In this document: positions 22,816 to 40,019 of the stretch, one piece after another | Numbering within the stretch: position 1 is the stretch's first letter | Layout: each line of letters begins with the position of its first letter | DNA from: Atopsyche davidsoni | Taxonomy: Eukaryota; Arthropoda; Insecta; Trichoptera; Hydrobiosidae | DNA: 64,000 nucleotides | Assembly (NCBI GenBank): GCA_022113835.1 | Contig: JAILWY010000002.1 | Coordinates: 1,590,501-1,654,500 of the forward strand | Direction: 5' to 3' | Program-made: the position numbers and the translations under genes | The notes under the pieces: model-generated | What the model saw: only the letters and a program-made list of their open reading frames with translations | Told to the model about the DNA's origin: nothing | The model's database searches: none

Positions 22816-25209
22816 GTTTTTCAATACGAACCTCACTTCCCTAGGACGTATCAAGATTTCTCGTTATCAGCACACCCGCTTCTTTAATCAGCCTCATATT
22901 AAGCATCAGGAACTCCAGAATCTCATCGAGTCATCACAGATACTTCATGTATCTAAATACGAATTAAAAGCACCAGAGGTAATTTACAATAAAAAAATTA
23001 TGTAGATCGTGTATCCACGTACCTTCCGGCGACAATAATTGAATGGAACTTGTATATTGTTGCCGTTCAGAACATTTTACGAGGAGCAAATTAAGCATGT
23101 GCCATATTGCAACAATACCGGCATGGACAAAGCAACAAAACACAAACATAGAGCACAATGGGGATTAAAAATGATTTATCCGTATAGGTAGTTATAGGAA
23201 TGGCAACGGACATTTTAAGGTGCATGTATTAAAACTTCTATTATTTTTAGTTCATAATTTATTCGTTAAAAATTCTAAATCGGTAAAGTACACTTTTGAG
23301 TTGCAGTGAATTGCACTTCGCGGATTCCTACTTACCTTGGGTTCATCCGACGCGCCGTGCTCAACTGAAGTTCCAGATTTATCGGTAACCTTTGTGTTGT
23401 TGGCTGTCGCCGTCCCGTCAACAGAAAATGAATTCTTTCATAATCTTTTAATCTGTAATTGTGTGCGAAGAACTTCCCGATTGTGCCGTAGTTAGTCCAG
23501 AATTTCAAAATTATCTTACCCTTGATGTAATTTATCTTATATTGAAGTATTTCATTGGATACAGGAAATAGTTGAAGTTTTATCAGAAACATCCAATTTG
23601 TTAAAACATGTACATGTAGGACCAATTTTACTGACTGATTTATGTAAATTAATATTGATAAATTAAATTTTTTCAACAAATTATTAGTATCAGCACAAAA
23701 TGGGAATCAATACATCTCGTGTAAATTGTTCAACTCCACCTGCAAGGTTTTTTTTAGAAACTACACATAATTATTACCAAAACAAACTATCCCAACATCA
23801 GCTGCGGTATTATCAGCAAAAAAGTGAATATTTGCAATTCTAGATTATTTATCACAACTTCGTCCGATCCTAAAGGCAAGGCTGTGAGATAAGTCTGCAA
23901 AGAAAAACAATCAGTCAGTAGCACGAGATAACATTCCCCAAGGTCACAGAGCATCCAAATCCCTTCTCCACAGCGAATTGTAATAACATCACTTGTAAAA
24001 TAATTCCATCATTATCTTGCTAAGGCAAATTTCACAACCATAAAACTGAACATATATTTTTTTGCGGACCGTGACCAAGACCATGCAATAAAAAAAATTA
24101 ACTGTCTTAATAAACCAAATACCTTTTGTTCATTTAAGTAATAAAATTTTAGAGACCTCGAGGCATACAATAAGAATACTAAATTGCCGCTCTGCTAGTA
24201 GTTACACCTATGTTTGACTCTCATTCATACCAAGCGTGAAGCGAGTCATCATTCCGATCGATCTTCGTAAGTCTCCCTTTAAGTGGTCAGTCGCGCATCC
24301 AGTAGAAATCATGATTGCCTATTTGTCAAGGTAGCACTAGTCAGTGTGCCAGATGCATCGTGCCAGCCGAAGAAAGTAGTATCCTTGAAAGCCGATGACA
24401 GCACACACTGCAATAATTTACAATGTAACAAGATATAAGCCCTATATACATTTTAAGTATTTGACTTCTTAGACTAATAATTGTCATTTAGCAAACCCAA
24501 GTCCATCAATTTGTCTAAAGTGGATCAATATAGCACTGAAGACCTTTTTGGAGCCAGGGCCGCGTGCTGGATGGTTGAAATGTTTTATTGTCAATACTTT
24601 GTACAAGTAATAATTTGCATGTGATTTTGAAACAAGATTATACATGGTACATGGAATTCTCATCATATCTTCAATTGATACTAGCTTGATGAATGAACCT
24701 ATTCGTACTTCTCTGCTATGAACCATGTTTTAAGAGCTTTTTACAATAATATTTTACTATATTATATAATAAAATATTGTTGTAAAATAGTATCTATAAC
24801 AAGAAAACCTTAAATTCAAGCATGATTAAAGAGGATATTATTTACAAGTGATATTAATATATTGCAAATATATAATTCCTTATATTTCTTATCAGCGTGC
24901 AAACCTACATTAAAAAAGATTATAGAAAATCTATGTTATCTTTTAATCAAAATAAAGATTCAATGTGAAAAACAAAGCTTGGTACACTGCTACAGATGTT
25001 GGATGGTGTCCCTTGAGTATCCCCTCGTGCTACACGCTTGAAAACTGAGTTTCTCTGTAGATGCTTCCTGGCTCACGCTTATTTCCCCTACCAACAAAAA
25101 AACTAACCAGAGGTTGTCCGTCTCCCAGGAGCCCCGCGGCACTGCGCTGAAACACAAGATTGTGTATAGTATTTCTTCAAAAAAAGGGGAGCACTAAATG
25201 AGACAAGTG
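22816..25209. other. intergenic DNA between kindlin and bZIP genes
   Basis: No supported gene. Minus-strand frames at 23332 and 24484 lack family resemblance. A GC-richer patch at 24240-24380 is unassigned. On the minus strand GTGTTTCAG at 25147 precedes a short frame AQCRGAPGRRTTSG with a stop, which could be an alternative 3' exon for a minus-strand transcript. Confidence 0.4.
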
Positions 25210-25224
25210 TACAGTTAATTAAAC

Positions 25225-25230
25225 TTTATT
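25225..25230 (-). terminator. candidate poly(A) signal, minus-strand transcripts
   Basis: TTTATT on the plus strand gives AATAAA on the minus strand about 860 bases beyond the stop of the bZIP gene. It is a reasonable 3' end for that gene, or for a longer GK transcript. Confidence 0.35.
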
Positions 25231-25801
25231 TCCAACATTTTTTTTATATATACATTTATTACTAGTGATGCTTGATTGTCTACAACAAACTGGTAATCAA
25301 AGCAAGATAAAAATTGATAATTTTAATACATCAATAAATTATAAAAAAAAAAGTGATATATTTATGAATGGAAATTCAAGCAATCACGTAAATTATTAAA
25401 AAAAAAAACTTATAACTAGTAATTAAATAATGGTGATACAAGATACTTATCCTGTAAGATTTCAAGACTAAGGAGCGAGGACCGGATAGGCCAGTCGGAC
25501 CCAACAGCTCTCACTCCACTGAAAGCAGACCATCCCCAATCAGAAACTACCAATTCCACAATATACAGCAACAACGGCACATCGTAATCCAACCAGCCAC
25601 CTCACTGTCCAAGATCTGAATAAAATTGACTCGGTTGCAATAGTGTCTATCAAATCAAATGGAAATTATACTTGACCTTTTAATTTGACTTACAATATAA
25701 TAAAATATTCTTTTTCTAGTATTTGATTTTGATACTTTGAGCTGGTGAGTTGGAGTACGATGACTGTAGAAGTGTGAGTACTGCACCTTGTTGCCGACAC
25801 C

Positions 25802-25836
25802 TCAGGGCACTCGGCGCAGGCAGTCTTCCTCCCTCT
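25802..25836 (-). CDS. candidate terminal exon of GK-like gene
   Basis: On the minus strand GAATATTTCAG is followed by a short exon that, joined to the phase-1 end of the GK exon at 30635, reads EREEDCLRRVP and a TGA at 25802. The phase fits and the patch is GC-rich against AT-rich flanks. If it is real, the bZIP gene lies inside the last GK intron. The exon is too short for similarity to help, and it would also lie in the bZIP 3' UTR, so this is only a candidate. Confidence 0.25.
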
Positions 25837-26087
25837 CTGAAATATTCAAACACGATAGAGACATGGCACAGGATAGACTAACCTAATAAACAAACATATT
25901 CAATCTTAAGGTCCATAATGCTCATTGTAACACCAAGTCTTTGTAAAGCATTTGTAATTGGTAACTTAGAAAAAACATAGAAGCTGATACAGACAATTTG
26001 TGTTCATTTTGTTCACTGGACTTCTTGATTCCTGTAGAAACAGCAACTTCTCCGAAGATTGATGATTTCCTCACATCTTCAGAACGT

Positions 26088-27152
26088 TCAGTAGGCGACT
26101 GCATTCCAATTTTCGTGGCCTTTCTCGTTACACTTGGAGCAAAACTCGAGTGACACTTTTTTGTTTGAAATGTGCAAGCACACTCCGACACTCTCGTAGA
26201 ATGTATCGGTTCGGTCATTAGTGAGTTTCGAGGTGTAGGTGTGGTCTTGGAAGACATTATCATTATAGTCAGTCACTGGACCGCTAATGATGGAAGATTC
26301 ACTAGGAATGGGAGATAGCAACGATAGAGGTTCGTACATATCATCAGTTTTAGAAAATTGTGCCAGACCAACATCGTCTATGGCAATCGGAAGGTCGTCG
26401 TCAGAAAACAATGTAGACACGTCAACATTAAAAGGCGAAAGCGGCGGGTCATCTCGCAATGCTAGAGGAGACATAGACGCCGTGGATGTGGGTGGTGTAG
26501 GAATGTGCCGTTCATATTTTTCTGGCTCCACACTATCATAGGGCCAAGCGGTTTTGCGCGCAGCAGGAATTGTGCGTTTGTATGGAATAGTTTTTCTTAA
26601 GTCGCCATCGGAGTCGAGAGACTGCTGTAGCGATGTACTTATAGGTAATCCCGTACTGGTTCGCACAGAACTTAACAGCATACCGATTTCTTTTGAATTA
26701 GAAAGAACGCTTCTAAGGTAGCGTATCTCGGTCTCTAAATCGGTTATGTAAGATGCTTGAGTCCCGAGAGTGGTGCGAATTTTCTTGTTCTCAGTCTTCA
26801 ATGATGAAATTTGATTTTCGAGACTATCGAGATAGATCTTTTTCTTTATTCTGTTCTCGCGTGCTAAGATTGCGTTTCTAGAATAACACGTCTGCTTTTT
26901 AGCGCCGAGCATTTCCTTATGATGTATAGGAAGTCCGCCCTTGTTCATGTTCCCATTGTGGAGATTCTTAACGCAAGTTGACGAAATATTTACGCCCATT
27001 GCCTTGTTAACGGAATCTGACATATACCTGCGAGAACGGCCGCTGGCTTGTAATCTTCGGCGTTTAGGCTGAATTTCTTCCTCCGATAGGGAGTCTTCTT
27101 CGGAAAAACTGTAAATTCTTGAACTAACGTTGTGCGTACGTTTGGACGCCAT
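26088..27152 (-). CDS. CREBZF: CREBZF/Zhangfei-type bZIP transcription factor
   Basis: Single-exon frame of 354 codons. The start ATG sits in TTCAAGATGGCGTCC, close to the TISU consensus. Residues 17-42 are an acidic then basic tract (EEEIQPKRRR), a likely nuclear signal. The basic region at 91-106 (SRNAILARENRIKKK) has Asn before the final Arg, as in CREBZF, where most bZIPs have Ser or Cys. The zipper follows with Leu111, Leu118, Ile125 and Leu139, then RYLRSVLSNSKEIGMLLSSV, a CREBZF-specific extension. The middle is Ser/Pro/Asp-rich, a likely activation region. The C-terminus has a CSKC pair near an essential-looking end. By family knowledge the protein is a nuclear co-regulator in stress and nutrient signalling; its role here is inferred. 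An overlapping +1 frame at 25922-26263 is probably a shadow. Confidence 0.85.
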   Translation of the reverse strand: MASKRTHNVSSRIYSFSEEDSLSEEEIQPKRRRLQASGRSRRYMSDSVNKAMGVNISSTCVKNLHNGNMNKGGLPIHHKEMLGAKKQTCYSRNAILARENRIKKKIYLDSLENQISSLKTENKKIRTTLGTQASYITDLETEIRYLRSVLSNSKEIGMLLSSVRTSTGLPISTSLQQSLDSDGDLRKTIPYKRTIPAARKTAWPYDSVEPEKYERHIPTPPTSTASMSPLALRDDPPLSPFNVDVSTLFSDDDLPIAIDDVGLAQFSKTDDMYEPLSLLSPIPSESSIISGPVTDYNDNVFQDHTYTSKLTNDRTDTFYESVGVCLHISNKKVSLEFCSKCNEKGHENWNAVAY

Positions 27153-27299
27153 CTTGAACTATGACGATGTATAATATGCCGTCAATGAAAATAGCCTAGC
27201 ATTAATAATATAAACTTACAATTTAAATAACCAAATCTCTTGAACAATTTCTTTATGATAGATTTCACTTGTGAAATTATTCAGTATTTATTTATAGGT

Positions 27300-27420
27300 A
27301 AATTTTACTGTTAAACGTCACCTCTCACAAAACTTCCAAAGTACAGAACCGCACGGAACAACGTCGAATGAAGCGGAAATGAAAACGACCGAAACCGGAA
27401 GCAGTTGAATTTCAACATTG
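27300..27420 (-). promoter_or_regulatory. probable bZIP gene promoter region
   Basis: Just upstream of the CREBZF-like start the composition changes to GC-richer sequence with ACCGGAAGC at 27394, an ETS-type core (CTTCCGGT on the minus strand), and a second GGAAA-rich site. TATA is absent. This is typical of housekeeping promoters but is based on motifs only. Confidence 0.35.
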
Positions 27421-28728
27421 TACTATTGCAGGGCTGTCAAGTTGCAATGAAAATAAATATCGATAATAAAATTAACACAATGCACTTTTGTAAAAATCTC
27501 CGCAACTTTCTAAAAAATGTTTGAACAAACAAACTACGCTTTAAAAAATATATATTAGAAATAACGACAAATAACTAAACCGGCAGTACTGAGCAGAAAA
27601 TATACCATAAGCACAAATACAAAAAACCATAGACAAACTGATTTAAATTAGTATATATTCAATCATAAAACTATATTGTAAAATTTATTATTACCACCGG
27701 TAATTATTTTTTATAATCGCATTTACGTTTTATTTTTCAAGAATTTGTTAAATTTTTATTTTCTATTTGTTTGATTTTTATTAGCTTTTAAACAAGTTAG
27801 CCATAAAATATTTGGTTAAGGTTAAAGTAATGTAGTTATATATTTATGTATGTTTAAAAATTTATATAATATATATTAACTATTAGACATTTCTGATGTA
27901 AGTGCTTTAAAATGTATTTGTAAATCTTACAAGCTTATTTTGTTCTGGTGTATTATTTTCACTACTTTCTACCAAAAGAAATATTGACAATTCATAAATA
28001 ATTTCGAAGGCAGGATGTGATAACAAAGGAGGGAAGGAAACAAATTAAAAATATTAATAACAATGAAAACTTTAATAACAAATAATTCTAGCACAAATAT
28101 CACATTAAATTAAACACACAAAACAATTTTACATAGTATGGAAGTGGAAGTTTCAACACAAAAATAAATATTCTAGTCTTTTATTTCCATGATAAAAATA
28201 CAGCAACTCTCTCTCTTAGTGTAAATCCTGACTTTTTGTACTATTATGAAGCATTTCTCGTGAAGAGAAAATATGCCTTTCTTTAGTAGGAATTCTTTAA
28301 CATTATTCATTAATCTCTTGTTTACTCAATTCTGAACATTTCTCTCATCAGTATTTGGGATTTCAATATCTTCTCCAAAAGACTGGATGGACTTCTGGGG
28401 AAGGAATTCCTTTCTTCCATTTTAAGATAAAAAATACCAATTGCATTTTAAAGTAAAGTTTTACCAATTATGTGAGAGCAACTTGAATATTGTTTCTGCA
28501 AGGTTTAAACCATTTTATACTTAAATCACTAAAAATAATTGTTAAAATTTTGCAAAAAAGGCAATCAAGTTGCTCTGATATGATTAGGTTGATTATTCTA
28601 CAACAAAAAATTATGACTTATCAGACAACAGTATTTCAAGGTAACTACCATATTTGCAATGGTGAAATGTTTTTTTGAAAAAACAGAATAAACTTATTAT
28701 TAAGTAAGTTATTTTTTTCATCTCACAG
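27421..28728. other. AT-rich intergenic or intronic DNA
   Basis: No supported gene. It would lie in the last GK intron if that gene extends to 25802. Confidence 0.4.
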
Positions 28729-28794
28729 ATCTCGGCGGAACTGTGAAATCTTCATCGATTTATACGAATCACCAATTACTGAAGATTTCTGCAG
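28729..28794 (+). CDS. orphan candidate exon (66 nt)
   Basis: A strong pyrimidine tract and acceptor (TTTTTTTCATCTCACAG) precede, and a consensus donor (CTGCAG then GTAAGG) follows a 66-base segment with higher GC than its flanks. Two plus frames are open: one reads SRRNCEIFIDLYESPITEDF and would be a symmetric phase-2 exon, the other LGGTVKSSSIYTNHQLLKIS. The minus strand is also open for about 20 codons. I do not recognise the protein, and no partner exon was found in this window. Confidence 0.3.
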
Positions 28795-29544
28795 GTAAGG
28801 TGAGCATTATGTTTTAAAAAATTGGGAAATTTATTTAAAATAATAAAATACGTAACTCATAAAAAAACAGTCGTCTTAATTTATTAATAAACTATTTAAA
28901 CAAATTGAATTGCAAATAATGAGAAATATTATCCCCAACCAACTCGTTGCTTACAAACAAATATTGCAAAAGAAATTTGACATGATTTTTGGCCTTTAGA
29001 GTAAAAAAAGGGTAGGGATATTTCATACAATACTTCATATTATTTGAAAATCAATAACAACGTATTCAGTTGATGAGTAACAGATGCCAGTTTTAGACAG
29101 ATACTTAAGTCAACCCGTAGAGCTACTGAAGTTCCCGTAGATTTATATTACTGACAGTGTAAGTTTAAATTATATGTGAAGTGTTGAATTTAGTAACATT
29201 TCTCAAATTACTGAAAACAATAAAAAATAAATAACAAGTATAGAAAAGACACAATTAACAAAATAAACAACGAGACTATCCATTATCTATTCAGTAGACA
29301 ATGTAGAAATCATAAAAATCATACAATAGGTCACAATATTACATTGCGTCTTAGTGAATTTCGTTAAAAATATATACTGTCATCATCGGTAAAAACACAA
29401 TTTATCGCAAGAATATTGATCAGATGACTGCAAAGACTTTCGATTTGTTGAATTTATTAGTTACTTTTGAAGTTTGTCATTAGTAACTAATAAAGTACAG
29501 TAGCTAACACAATTCATGAGTAACATGATCACGGTGTCTTGCTT
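28795..29544. other. AT-rich DNA, no gene seen
   Basis: Only short random frames. No repeat family recognised. Confidence 0.4.
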
Positions 29545-29604
29545 TGTATCTGTCTACAAAAAAACGAAGTTAATATATATATCGTTTTTTTGTAGACAGA
29601 TACA
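29545..29604. repeat. perfect 23-bp inverted repeat with 14-nt loop
   Basis: TGTATCTGTCTACAAAAAAA with CGA at 29545-29567 is exactly reverse-complemented at 29582-29604, around AGTTAATATATATA. It could fold as a long perfect hairpin in RNA or be a tiny foldback element. The perfection suggests a recent origin or selection. Confidence 0.8.
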
Positions 29605-30634
29605 TTACAATAGGATTTTAAACTTCATATCTGTATCTACAGTCAGTTTGATGAATGAATAAACATCATTTTCCATTAAAAAATGATACAAAAGCATACA
29701 TAATACCACTGTCATTCCGAGGACAGTACAAAAAGTAACATTTTGTGTAAATCTCTTTCTATGGTTAACAGGACAAGTAAGTTAGTTAATTATTATCCAA
29801 CTACGACATACTCAGAACTGAGTGACTAGAAATGTCATTGATTGACTGTGAGTAATTTTATAAATATATTGTTTTATTTATATATTTATAAAACAGAGTG
29901 ACTTGAAATTGAGAATATTCACTCGATACCTGAATCACAGAGAGCTTTCAACAAAACTTGTCTCATTTTAAAAAGCAAGAAAGTGATGAAAAATTTATGA
30001 TGTGGAGAATCCACAGATTTTTTCTCACATACAGCTGCATATTTCGATGCGTCCAATAGAAAGCATATCATAATAAATCATAATAAATCATTTATACATG
30101 AATAATTTATTAATGATATGAAAGACTGGCATGATTTATCTGTGATTCGTTTCAGTAAACCTTTCAAAAACATCTCCATGATTCAAGCATAGTAAATAAT
30201 CATGAGTTTAAACCTTAACTTTGTGATCTGGGATCAGTTTATCTATGTGATATTACAGGCTTGAGTATTTATCTAGATTCTAGATACATTTAATATATTA
30301 CACATAATAATTATGTCATAAAATTCCTACAAGAAGTTGCTCGATGGCTCATGAACAGTTAGCTATTTGCAAGCAATGAACGGCACAGACTAAATAACGG
30401 CAATGATGTACCCACCCCTCTAGTTATTAAGTTTGCTTGCTACTAACATCATGAGACAAGTAGAAATCATAAAAATGCCAGCAGGTATTGAAGAATATAT
30501 CCTTTGTTTTTTAATATCTGCAACAAGAAGAATAATATGCATCGATTAAGTTTTTATAAAATTTAACAAAAAAAAATTTAATTATAAAATACAATATTTA
30601 AATTTACAAATTAGTGAATGTAACATAATCTTAC
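29605..30634. other. AT-rich DNA downstream of the last sure GK exon
   Basis: It contains a second, less regular palindrome near 29858-29897 and no coding frame that fits the open phase of the GK exon ending at 30635. Confidence 0.4.
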
Positions 30635-35848
<5,214 letters not shown>

Positions 35849-36689
35849 TTTGCATATTTAATTGTATTAATTAATTTACTTGACCATTATAAAAACACTC
35901 GGCGACAACCCAGAGGCGCCTTGGACTCTGACAGTTATTCAAAGCCTATTTTCTTGCTATTATGAGGTAATAGTCGATGTTGCCATGAGACAAAAAAAAA
36001 AAATCGACAGCCCATCCACTGACCTGGTGAAAATGGACAAAAAAAAATATTTTTTTAAATAAAATAAGTTAAGTTTTTTTATATAAAATTTGCAAAATAT
36101 TAATCTATCTTTTAAAAAAATATTCATGGCGATACAATTGGTGAATCACTTTGAAACGATTTCACCAAAATCTTTGTAATTACTGTAACGGAGCTTTTCC
36201 TGTAGGCGACCGTCTAAAGTTTTTTTTACCTAATTGATTATATGTTTTTTGTGAGGATATAACAAACTAAATATTATTGTTAATCACTTTGTGATAGTTC
36301 ATTTTTAATTTAGTAATTGAGTTTTGCTTTAAAAATTTCAGGCTGAAAAATCTGAATAATCAAATCAATATCCAATTCGTTAATGTCTTTAAATGATTGA
36401 TTCTTGTTTTTAGTTAGACGGTAGGTAATTTAAAAATATATTTAACATTTTTGCTGGTATTTTTTTATTGTGAAATATTTTAAATATTCTTTGGTTCAGT
36501 TATACATCAATTAAGAGAATAGTGTATTTTCACATCTCATTAATCACATAAAATATATTCAGTAATTTGTGTACAAACCAAACCTCTCTATAATGTACTA
36601 AAAGCTACATTATTTTTTAAATAATTTGGCATACTTTTAATATGCGTGACCTTGAGACCTCTTTCTCGTCAGCGTGGTAAATCTGAATA
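35849..36689. other. upstream region of GK-like gene
   Basis: AT-rich, with no TATA box in the expected place on the minus strand. The frame at 35880-36062 (+) is a chance reading. Confidence 0.35.
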
Positions 36690-36920
36690 CATTATTTAAT
36701 TCAGCACCAAAGGTGTACGGGTGTAGGTGAGATTTCACGGGGAACGGTACACCTGCAGAAGACACGACCCGAGAAAGGAGTGAAGATGTTGTGCTTATTC
36801 GTCGGCGAGTGTCGGGTTAGGCTGTCTCGTTCTTTCTCAAGGGGTACAAGATAAGAGCCTCTCCTTTTCGCTATGCAACACTCTCGGAGTGGACCACCTG
36901 AGATATACACATCAAGGGTA
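36690..36920. other. GC-rich island, possible TE fragment
   Basis: An abrupt composition shift with open frames on the minus strand (CIAKRRGSYLVPLEKERDSL). There are no splice sites at its edges and I do not recognise the protein. It resembles an isolated transposon piece. Confidence 0.3.
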
Positions 36921-37569
36921 TTCTATCAGATTTATTTTATTTTTATCAATAATAAAACGAAAGCTGATTTTGGTGAGAGTTTAATGCAGTTAAAAAATAA
37001 ATATTTTTTAATGCATAATAAAATATATAAAAACAATACACTGTAGATACACAGTACTCTATTGCTGCTGATAAAGTTGTTAAAGTCCAATACGCACTGA
37101 TCCGATTGATCAAATATAATTATTATTATATTAAATTACAAAAAATGAAAACATACTTCCATGGTCACATAGTTTTTGTAACATTTTTTTGGTAAAGCAG
37201 TATGTTTCAAAAAAATATTATTTATATTATTATGTTTTGATTGTTGGTGGTGTAAGAAATAGGCTGGAAATATTGCTGAGTATACCCTCAGTAGATACTA
37301 TTTCTTTGTAATAATAAGAAGTTTGCTTAGTCAGCTTACCATCTGTTGTGTTTCGTGTTTTTTTAGTTCTTAAGTGAATTATTATTTTTTAAAGGGTTTT
37401 TTAAACATATTTTAGGCTACAATTACCCACCACCTAAGCCACATGTTGTAAGCCCCACAACCTGCGCGCAGGACCAGCGAACAGCCACACACCTCAACAA
37501 CTATTTTAAATAACATAAAATATAATATAGTCATGGAATATTTTTTTTATTAATATTTTTTAGATATAC

Positions 37570-37716
37570 CTTGGGCACGTGTATCTCGGGAGGCCATCTG
37601 CAGACATTGGTGGTTGCCTGAAGTTTTATAGCGGTTGTTGAATGCGAAGGCTCAGTTTTCTTACAGGCCTCGTGTTGGCGGTCGCGGTCGGACCTCTTCA
37701 GTGTTTTGTGCCACAT
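37570..37716 (-). CDS. candidate 5' exon, minus strand
   Basis: ATG at 37716 opens 49 codons (MWHKTLKRSDRDRQHEACKK onward to EIHVPK), ending at a reasonable donor (AAG then GTATAT) in phase 0. A phase-0 join to an alternative acceptor inside the first GK exon (GACAG before TTTGGTCGC) would give a longer GK N-terminus. On the plus strand, however, TTTTCTTACAG before GCCTCGTG is an equally good acceptor. The segment is GC-rich and real-looking, but the gene is unknown. Confidence 0.3.
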
Positions 37717-37829
37717 ACGATGTTACTAACCCAAACAAAATAAATAAACAAGAGTTTCTATGAATTTTCGTGAGTTGTGGTGATTGAGCTCGTGTTGGAT
37801 GTTGTGGACACGTTCACCAGTTCGTTCCT
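37717..37829. other. spacer between opposite-strand candidate exons
   Basis: No feature. If both flanking candidates are real, this is a short divergent promoter region. Confidence 0.3.
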
Positions 37830-37935
37830 AGCCCCGATCAGTCGGTTCGTTGTGCAGTGGTATTTTTGTATTTTGAAGTGTGTTTTTTACGTTTACCCCG
37901 GCTAGACGTTCAACCAGGTGGACATACAACAAAAG
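37830..37935 (+). promoter_or_regulatory. candidate initiator promoter and 5' UTR exon
   Basis: GATCAGTCGGTTCGTTGTG at about 37836 carries the arthropod initiator TCAGT. About 95 bases on, ACAACAAAAG is followed by GTAAGA, a consensus donor at 37936. No long frame is present, so it would be a noncoding first exon. The nearest plus-strand coding start downstream with a 5' UTR acceptor is at 53882-54160. Confidence 0.35.
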
Positions 37936-40019
37936 GTAAGATTTTTTAGGTTTCAATTGTGCAAAATATAAAAGGTTTTTGAATGGATCGTGGCGTGGAT
38001 CGAATATTGAAAATGTTTGCAATTTGTAAGGAGCCCAGGCTCAGTGGTATTTATTATTCAAAAATATTTTGTGAGGTCTGTCAGAGTAGAAATGAATTTG
38101 TTGTAAAAAAAAAACGATTCACAGGTATATCAAAGTAATTTCATTACATCACTAAATGCATTTATTTTTATCCAATATTTTGTCAGTGCACACATAAGTA
38201 AATAATTTTAAAATTTACTTAGTTGTTTACTATTATTATTATTATTGAGGAAAGTTTGATTATACCTTCGAGGTATATTATTGTCATGTTCGTACAATGA
38301 TAATACTATTAGAGTATCTGGTTATAAAAAAATATCTCGTCATTTCACAGGTCAAACTCAAAATAGTCCAGTCCTTTTGTACATCCAACTGGACTTTCTT
38401 AAAAAACTGACAAATTAGATCTTTCAAAATATACGAAAAAAAAAAATATATTCACACTATATATAAAAATATCACGTACTTTTTAAATATAAAAAAAACG
38501 TCACGGAAATTCAAATATACATTTTTATTATATAAATAATTTATTTATCACACAAATCAAAATATTTGCAAACGAATATTTTGATAACTACAAATTATGC
38601 TAATGCTTGATAGTATATAAAAAACTCTTATAAATGAAATAAAAAATTAAGCTGTCTACACACGTCACTATACAACCGACAATCGAATGGTAATTGTTCA
38701 AAATTTATATAAATGAAAATAAACATTTTTTATAAGCATAATATTTAATTGTTTGTATTGTTAATGATTTTTTTCCAAGACGGAAATAATAACTCTCGAA
38801 ATCAAATAAAAATGTCACAATAATACCTCGTAGGTCCTTTAATTTAAATAACAATAGAGTATTATATAAAATCTGTTTTTTTTTAAAGATTTGAGATCAA
38901 AAGCAATATGTTGCGAATTTCCTATAAAAGCTTACAAAAAATATATATTTCTGTTGTATACATTACATCAAAAAAAATCTGTATTCGTGTACTTTAAAAA
39001 TATTTTTTAGGCTTTAATTGTTTATTTTACTATTGCATGAATCGCACGCCACTGCTCGGAATATATAATATAATAAATAAATACCCTTATAGTTGTGCAC
39101 ACTTCAAATGCAATGGTCAGTCTCTTAAAAACCACTCAGCACAAAAATGCTTTAAAAAACACAATAAACACTAAGATTATTATCTCAAAAATTGAATAAG
39201 CATTATTCGTTAAAGCACATTCGGTTTATATAACGCAAGTCATTGTTTATAATACGCACAGTGTGGATCGAGATATGAAAAGAGAATTAAAATAAAGCAC
39301 AAGCTTTTAAAACGTTTGGGTGTCACTAAATTATGAATATCAATAATTTTTCGATTTTCTGCCCGAATGAATAGACCAACATTGAATAGTGTAAATGGCG
39401 TGCCTAATCGCCACAGATTATAGTTATTTTTATAAGCGTTTTAAGTAATGACTTATCACGGCATCAATAACCTCGTTTTGCGGTCAGCGGTACACTAAAG
39501 GTGGGCAGGTCTCTCCATTCATATTTCAGCCGAAATTACTCAACACAACTGTTAACCCTTTTAAGTAAACATTTTTACAGTGTGGTGATATTTTTATTTT
39601 AATGAATTATATGAAATATTGCAAGGAACATTTATAAAATATTTTTTTAAATAAATACGTGTATTATGACACCATTGTAATATTTATAAATTAATGTGCG
39701 ACATGTTAAATGACTCTTAAAACACCTCGTGTCTTTCGGCTCCATGGACCTCGGAGATATTTTTTTTGTCCGGTATTTAAGATATTAAACCGCACTTTTT
39801 GACCTCTGCCCCCTCAGGTAGAAGATCGATAATATTTGCACGACTCTATCGACTCACGAGTTATTTTTTTTATTGATGTAATTTGAGACAGGTTCTTCCT
39901 CATCTCCTGACACCTAATTTTTGTGTCTGATGTCCGACAGAGACCTCCCATCGTCTCTTCGATTTCCATCACTGATTTAATAAATGTTAGTCATTTTGAT
40001 GTTTTTAGATTTGTATTGA
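37936..40019. other. AT-rich DNA, no gene seen
   Basis: Long A/T runs and no coherent frames. Probably intron or intergenic. Confidence 0.45.

Noticed and set aside
25922..26263. Separate 113-codon minus-strand gene
   Set aside because: It overlaps the bZIP coding region in another frame, has no recognisable domain and is best explained as a shadow frame; kept only as a low-interest finding.
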